Assembly (NCBI GenBank): GCA_046328715.1
Contig: JAXLWB010000041.1
Span: forward strand, 27,606 to 91,605
Length of the DNA: 64,000 bases
Origin: JAXLWB01 sp046328715
GTDB lineage: Bacteria > Chloroflexota > Anaerolineae > Caldilineales > Caldilineaceae
Reading direction: 5' to 3'
In this document: piece by piece, positions 61,713-64,000 of the stretch
How the letters are laid out: every line of letters begins with the position of its first letter
Position numbering within the stretch: the stretch's first letter is position 1
Translations under genes and position numbers: made by a program
The notes under the pieces: model-generated
Database searches by the model: none
Told to the model about the DNA's origin: nothing
Seen by the model: the letters and a program-made list of their open reading frames with translations, nothing else

Positions 61713-63140
61713 TTACTTCGTCAATGCTCCCATCTCGTCCGCAATCTTCTGGATGCGGTCGTGGGCGGTGGCAACGGCCTCGGCAGGTTTCGCACCGTTG
61801 GTGATGATCTGCGCCATCATGTCTTCAATAATGGCTTCAGCTTGGATTGCGTCAAAGAAGGCATTGGGCAGCGCCGGCCAGGAGGAGCCGGGGAAGTCAC
61901 CCAAGCTGGCTTCACCCATACTCTTCAGGTTGGGATCGGCTTCGAAGGCCTTGACAACTTCAGGGTTAGTATAGTGATTGGCGTAGGCAGGCAAGAAGAG
62001 ACCTGCCGAAATCAATGAAATGGGCAGGAAGATCTCGGGCTTGAGCAGGTGTAGGCCCAATTGTTTGGCACCATCCTGATTTGGCGCACCTTTCGGAATG
62101 GCAAAATAGCCACCGCCACCCGCTTGCTGCTTCTGACCCAATGGCCCAACCGCAGTCTGCAAGTGCAATGTGTTTTCGAAGACGGGGTTCTTGTCGGCTT
62201 TGGCTTTGGCATAGATGCTGGCCGCATTGGAAGTTAGAGCGATACTCCCCGCCAAATAGGCTTCATTGTTGCTCGAATCGGTCCAACTGGTGACACCAGG
62301 CGGCAACATCGGCTGGAATTTCTCAGAGAGGTAAGTCTCGGCCAGCCACTCGACTGCGGCCAGCGTTTCCGGCGAGTTGAAGGTAACCTGGGTCAGCCCT
62401 TCGTCGGTGTAGTGGCCACCCCAGTTTTGGATCACTGCCTCAATAAAGCCACGTCCGTCGCCACTCTTGTTGACGGTAATACCCCAGCCATAGACCTGCG
62501 CTTCCGGGTTCGAAGCCTTGAGTGCTGCTTCGCGTCGTTCATCAAAGGTTGTCGTTGCGGCAATGTCTACACCAGCTGCGGCAAAGACATCTTTGCGGGC
62601 GAATTGTCCACCGCCCGAGCTCATATAGGGAATGCCCCACCAATCGTCACCGATCTTCTCAACGACTCGGTGACCAAAGGGCACATCGCCATAAAGCTTG
62701 ATCGCCTCTTCTGCTGCATCGGTTACTGGATCCAGTCCGTCTTGGCCATAGAGCGCCTGCACCAGGCGAATATGATAGACGAGGCTGGGTGGATCGCCAG
62801 CCTGGATTTGGGCTAAGATTTTAGCGACAAAATCTTCAAAGGCTTCTGAAGCGACCAAGTTGGTCTCGATCTCATAGTTGTTCTCTTTGCCCCAGCCCTG
62901 AACTGCATCGACAAAGAGTTTCTCCATTTCTTCAAAATATTCCTTACGATGAGCAACTACAAGCTTTTTTGGTGCCGCAGCCGGCGCTGCAGCGCCGCCA
63001 CTACTACTTGCTGGCGCACCGCCGGGTGCCGGGGCAACACAAGCAGCGAGCACACTTGCGCCAGCCGCAGTGCCCATAAGCTTGAGCATCTGGCGGCGTG
63101 ACATCGTACCCAAAGGGTGAGCTTGAGATGGCTGATTCAC
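61713..63140 (-). CDS. Extracellular sugar-binding lipoprotein of an ABC transporter
   Basis: A 475-aa family 1-type solute-binding protein. The N terminus has a twin-arginine-like MSRRQMLKLMGTAAGASVL followed by the lipobox AAC (about residue 34) and an Ala/Gly/Pro linker. The binding domain (about 55-475) has VAHRKEYFEEME, IWGIPYMSSGG-like WWGIPYM, YGWGITV and the GGGYFAIPKGA block usual for sugar-binding proteins. It delivers the substrate to the fused permease. It starts with GTG; AAAGGAG stands 8 nt upstream and decides the start. A promoter lies about 220 nt upstream, leaving a long leader. Confidence 0.92.
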   Translation of the reverse strand: MNQPSQAHPLGTMSRRQMLKLMGTAAGASVLAACVAPAPGGAPASSSGGAAAPAAAPKKLVVAHRKEYFEEMEKLFVDAVQGWGKENNYEIETNLVASEAFEDFVAKILAQIQAGDPPSLVYHIRLVQALYGQDGLDPVTDAAEEAIKLYGDVPFGHRVVEKIGDDWWGIPYMSSGGGQFARKDVFAAAGVDIAATTTFDERREAALKASNPEAQVYGWGITVNKSGDGRGFIEAVIQNWGGHYTDEGLTQVTFNSPETLAAVEWLAETYLSEKFQPMLPPGVTSWTDSSNNEAYLAGSIALTSNAASIYAKAKADKNPVFENTLHLQTAVGPLGQKQQAGGGGYFAIPKGAPNQDGAKQLGLHLLKPEIFLPISLISAGLFLPAYANHYTNPEVVKAFEADPNLKSMGEASLGDFPGSSWPALPNAFFDAIQAEAIIEDMMAQIITNGAKPAEAVATAHDRIQKIADEMGALTK

Positions 63141-63292
63141 TTTTAGTCTCCTTTGAAACTGTAGTTGTAGTTTTGCTTAGATCGGAGATAGACAACCAAC
63201 TAACCTTGTAAACTTTACCCACGCTTGTCTCCAGATAAGAGCTAAACTATGGGCAAAATGGGAAGCTTTGTTTGTAAAACCAATCCAAGCCG

Positions 63293-63313
63293 GCGAAGAA
63301 CTCGATTCTTCGC
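63293..63313 (-). other. Hairpin in the leader of the binding-protein gene
   Basis: GCGAAGAA (63293-63300) and TTCTTCGC (63306-63313) are exact complements with a 5-nt loop. It lies in the middle of the predicted 220-nt 5' leader. Confidence 0.6.
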
Positions 63314-63367
63314 AAGCTAGTAGTTGTTGATTCTACAAAACAACAAGTTTAAAGGTAATGCTGGTAA

Positions 63368-63396
63368 AGTGTAGCGTTGATTGTCGATTGTGTCAA
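63368..63396 (-). promoter_or_regulatory. Promoter of the acid-sugar operon
   Basis: On the minus strand TTGACA (63391-63396) and TACACT (63368-63373) are 17 bp apart. A transcript starting near 63361 would have a 220-nt leader before the GTG at 63140. Confidence 0.75.
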
Positions 63397-63412
63397 TCAT
63401 GAATTTATGATT
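63395..63412. promoter_or_regulatory. Operator-like dyad touching the -35 box
   Basis: AATCAT (63395-63400) and ATGATT (63407-63412) are exact complements separated by 6 bp, and the dyad overlaps the -35 box by 2 bp. It is suited to a repressor or activator of the operon; no regulator gene is nearby. Confidence 0.5.
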
Positions 63413-63436
63413 GAAGTTCATGGATACAGCCAATCG

Positions 63437-63850
63437 TCAAGTGCCTGTGATGCCAGTGAGTCGACGCTCTTGATAGACCTTGGCTGCTTCGCGCACGAAG
63501 GCAGCCGTTTGTGGGGCTTGATATTTTTCGACCAGAGTTTCAGCAAGCTGGATCAATTCTTCATAACTTGCTCGCCCTGGGCGCAGTTTATCGTACATCT
63601 GTAAGAGGGTTTCGTTCGGCACGCGTGTCAGTTCGGCAGCACGAAGCAGATTCTCCGCCAATTGAGGATAACCAGCACGGTGAGCAATCTCGGCCTGTTG
63701 TTGCAACGTCGTTGCATTCACCTGGAGATCAGCAGGAGAAAGCTTGCCAGAAGCCGCTGCCTCGGGCGTAATCTCACGCAATGGTTTTCCGCTGGCGGCC
63801 TGCAAAGTGTCAGCTAGTGATTCCGAAAGAGGGTAGCGAAGTGGTTCCAT
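63437..63850 (-). CDS. pduE: Diol/glycerol dehydratase small subunit, orphan
   Basis: A 137-aa protein matching the small (gamma) subunit of B12-dependent propanediol/glycerol dehydratase. YPLSE at the start, SGKPLREITPEAA, LQQQAEIAHRAGYPQLAENLLRAAELTRVPNE, LRPGRASYEEL and FVREAAKVYQERR are the family's conserved blocks in order. In normal operons it follows the large and medium subunit genes; neither is upstream within the 150 bp left in the window, and none is downstream. It has its own extended -10 box 6 nt before the ATG. It may act in trans with subunits encoded elsewhere. Confidence 0.88.
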   Translation of the reverse strand: MEPLRYPLSESLADTLQAASGKPLREITPEAAASGKLSPADLQVNATTLQQQAEIAHRAGYPQLAENLLRAAELTRVPNETLLQMYDKLRPGRASYEELIQLAETLVEKYQAPQTAAFVREAAKVYQERRLTGITGT

Positions 63851-63856
63851 AGAACT

Positions 63857-63865
63857 ATTATAGCA
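63857..63865 (-). promoter_or_regulatory. Extended -10 box of the dehydratase subunit gene, leaderless type
   Basis: TGCTATAAT on the minus strand ends 6 nt before the ATG at 63850. Confidence 0.7.
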
Positions 63866-64000
63866 GAATACCAACTGAACCCTGCAACATAATGCTGATT
63901 CGTCTCATGAACTCATTTGCTTGAATTTACATTTGCGCTATTGTACTCTATTTCCTATTGCTTTCAGAAGAAAAGCATGCTATTATTTTGCTATCTTACA

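Overview
The window looks like a chromosomal piece of a Chloroflexota bacterium (Anaerolineae/Caldilineales-like is my guess; this rests on gene content, not on a marker-gene tree). The reasons are a complete alternative complex III (act) operon, a secreted subtilase ending in a Chloroflexota-style FLPLV tail, an unusually long SecA, a mixture of Shine-Dalgarno starts and apparently leaderless starts, and many word-repeat palindromes between genes. No rRNA, tRNA, CRISPR array, phage or plasmid backbone was seen.

Layout. 1-2343: the end of a Cu-type P-ATPase followed by an OmpR-type regulator and a histidine kinase with a Met-rich sensor loop. 2449-8184 (minus): metallophosphoesterase, fatty acid desaturase, SecA, Hsp20. 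9008-15356: a large secreted S8 protease with PA14-like domains, Ca-binding repeats and a Trp-rich hexapeptide repeat, followed by a membrane histidine kinase and a response regulator. 15542-28252: GDP-D-rhamnose genes (rmd, gmd), a DUF4062-like protein, a methyltransferase, a GT39-type membrane glycosyltransferase, a lone CBM48 protein, leuS, a GT2, a sugar epimerase and a 3'-truncated GT4. 28570-39442: a diheme cytochrome c lipoprotein (plus), then on the minus strand actA, actB, a fused actC-actD, actE, actF and a membrane-anchored triheme protein. 39641-46094: a thermonuclease-like protein, phosphatidylcholine synthase, an alpha/beta hydrolase, a large membrane glycosyltransferase-like protein, a nitroreductase and a TrkA-N channel-like protein. 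46261-48873: two divergent citrate synthase paralogues, one fused to a MerR-type HTH. 49125-51202: a PHP phosphoesterase and a lipid-type GT4. 51264-63140 (minus): an acid-sugar uptake and catabolism cluster with three enolase-superfamily dehydratases, two RraA-type aldolases, an APH(6)-like kinase, a fused MalF-MalG permease and a substrate-binding lipoprotein. An HTH/PIN toxin-antitoxin pair lies inside this cluster, and its toxin gene is split by an 860-bp IS5-family element. 63437-63850: a lone diol dehydratase small subunit.

Three patterns cut across the window. (1) Six starts lie only 6-10 nt downstream of a TATAAT or TACAAT box, which points to leaderless mRNAs. One belongs to an overlooked 28-codon reading frame upstream of leuS. 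(2) Period-7 or period-8 word repeats (for example GACAAGAT, GATTGCG, CCCTATCT) build long intergenic palindromes and also sit in frame inside several genes, including at the ActC-ActD fusion joint. (3) Removing the IS element and one CTAG copy restores an open PIN reading frame, so that insertion appears recent.
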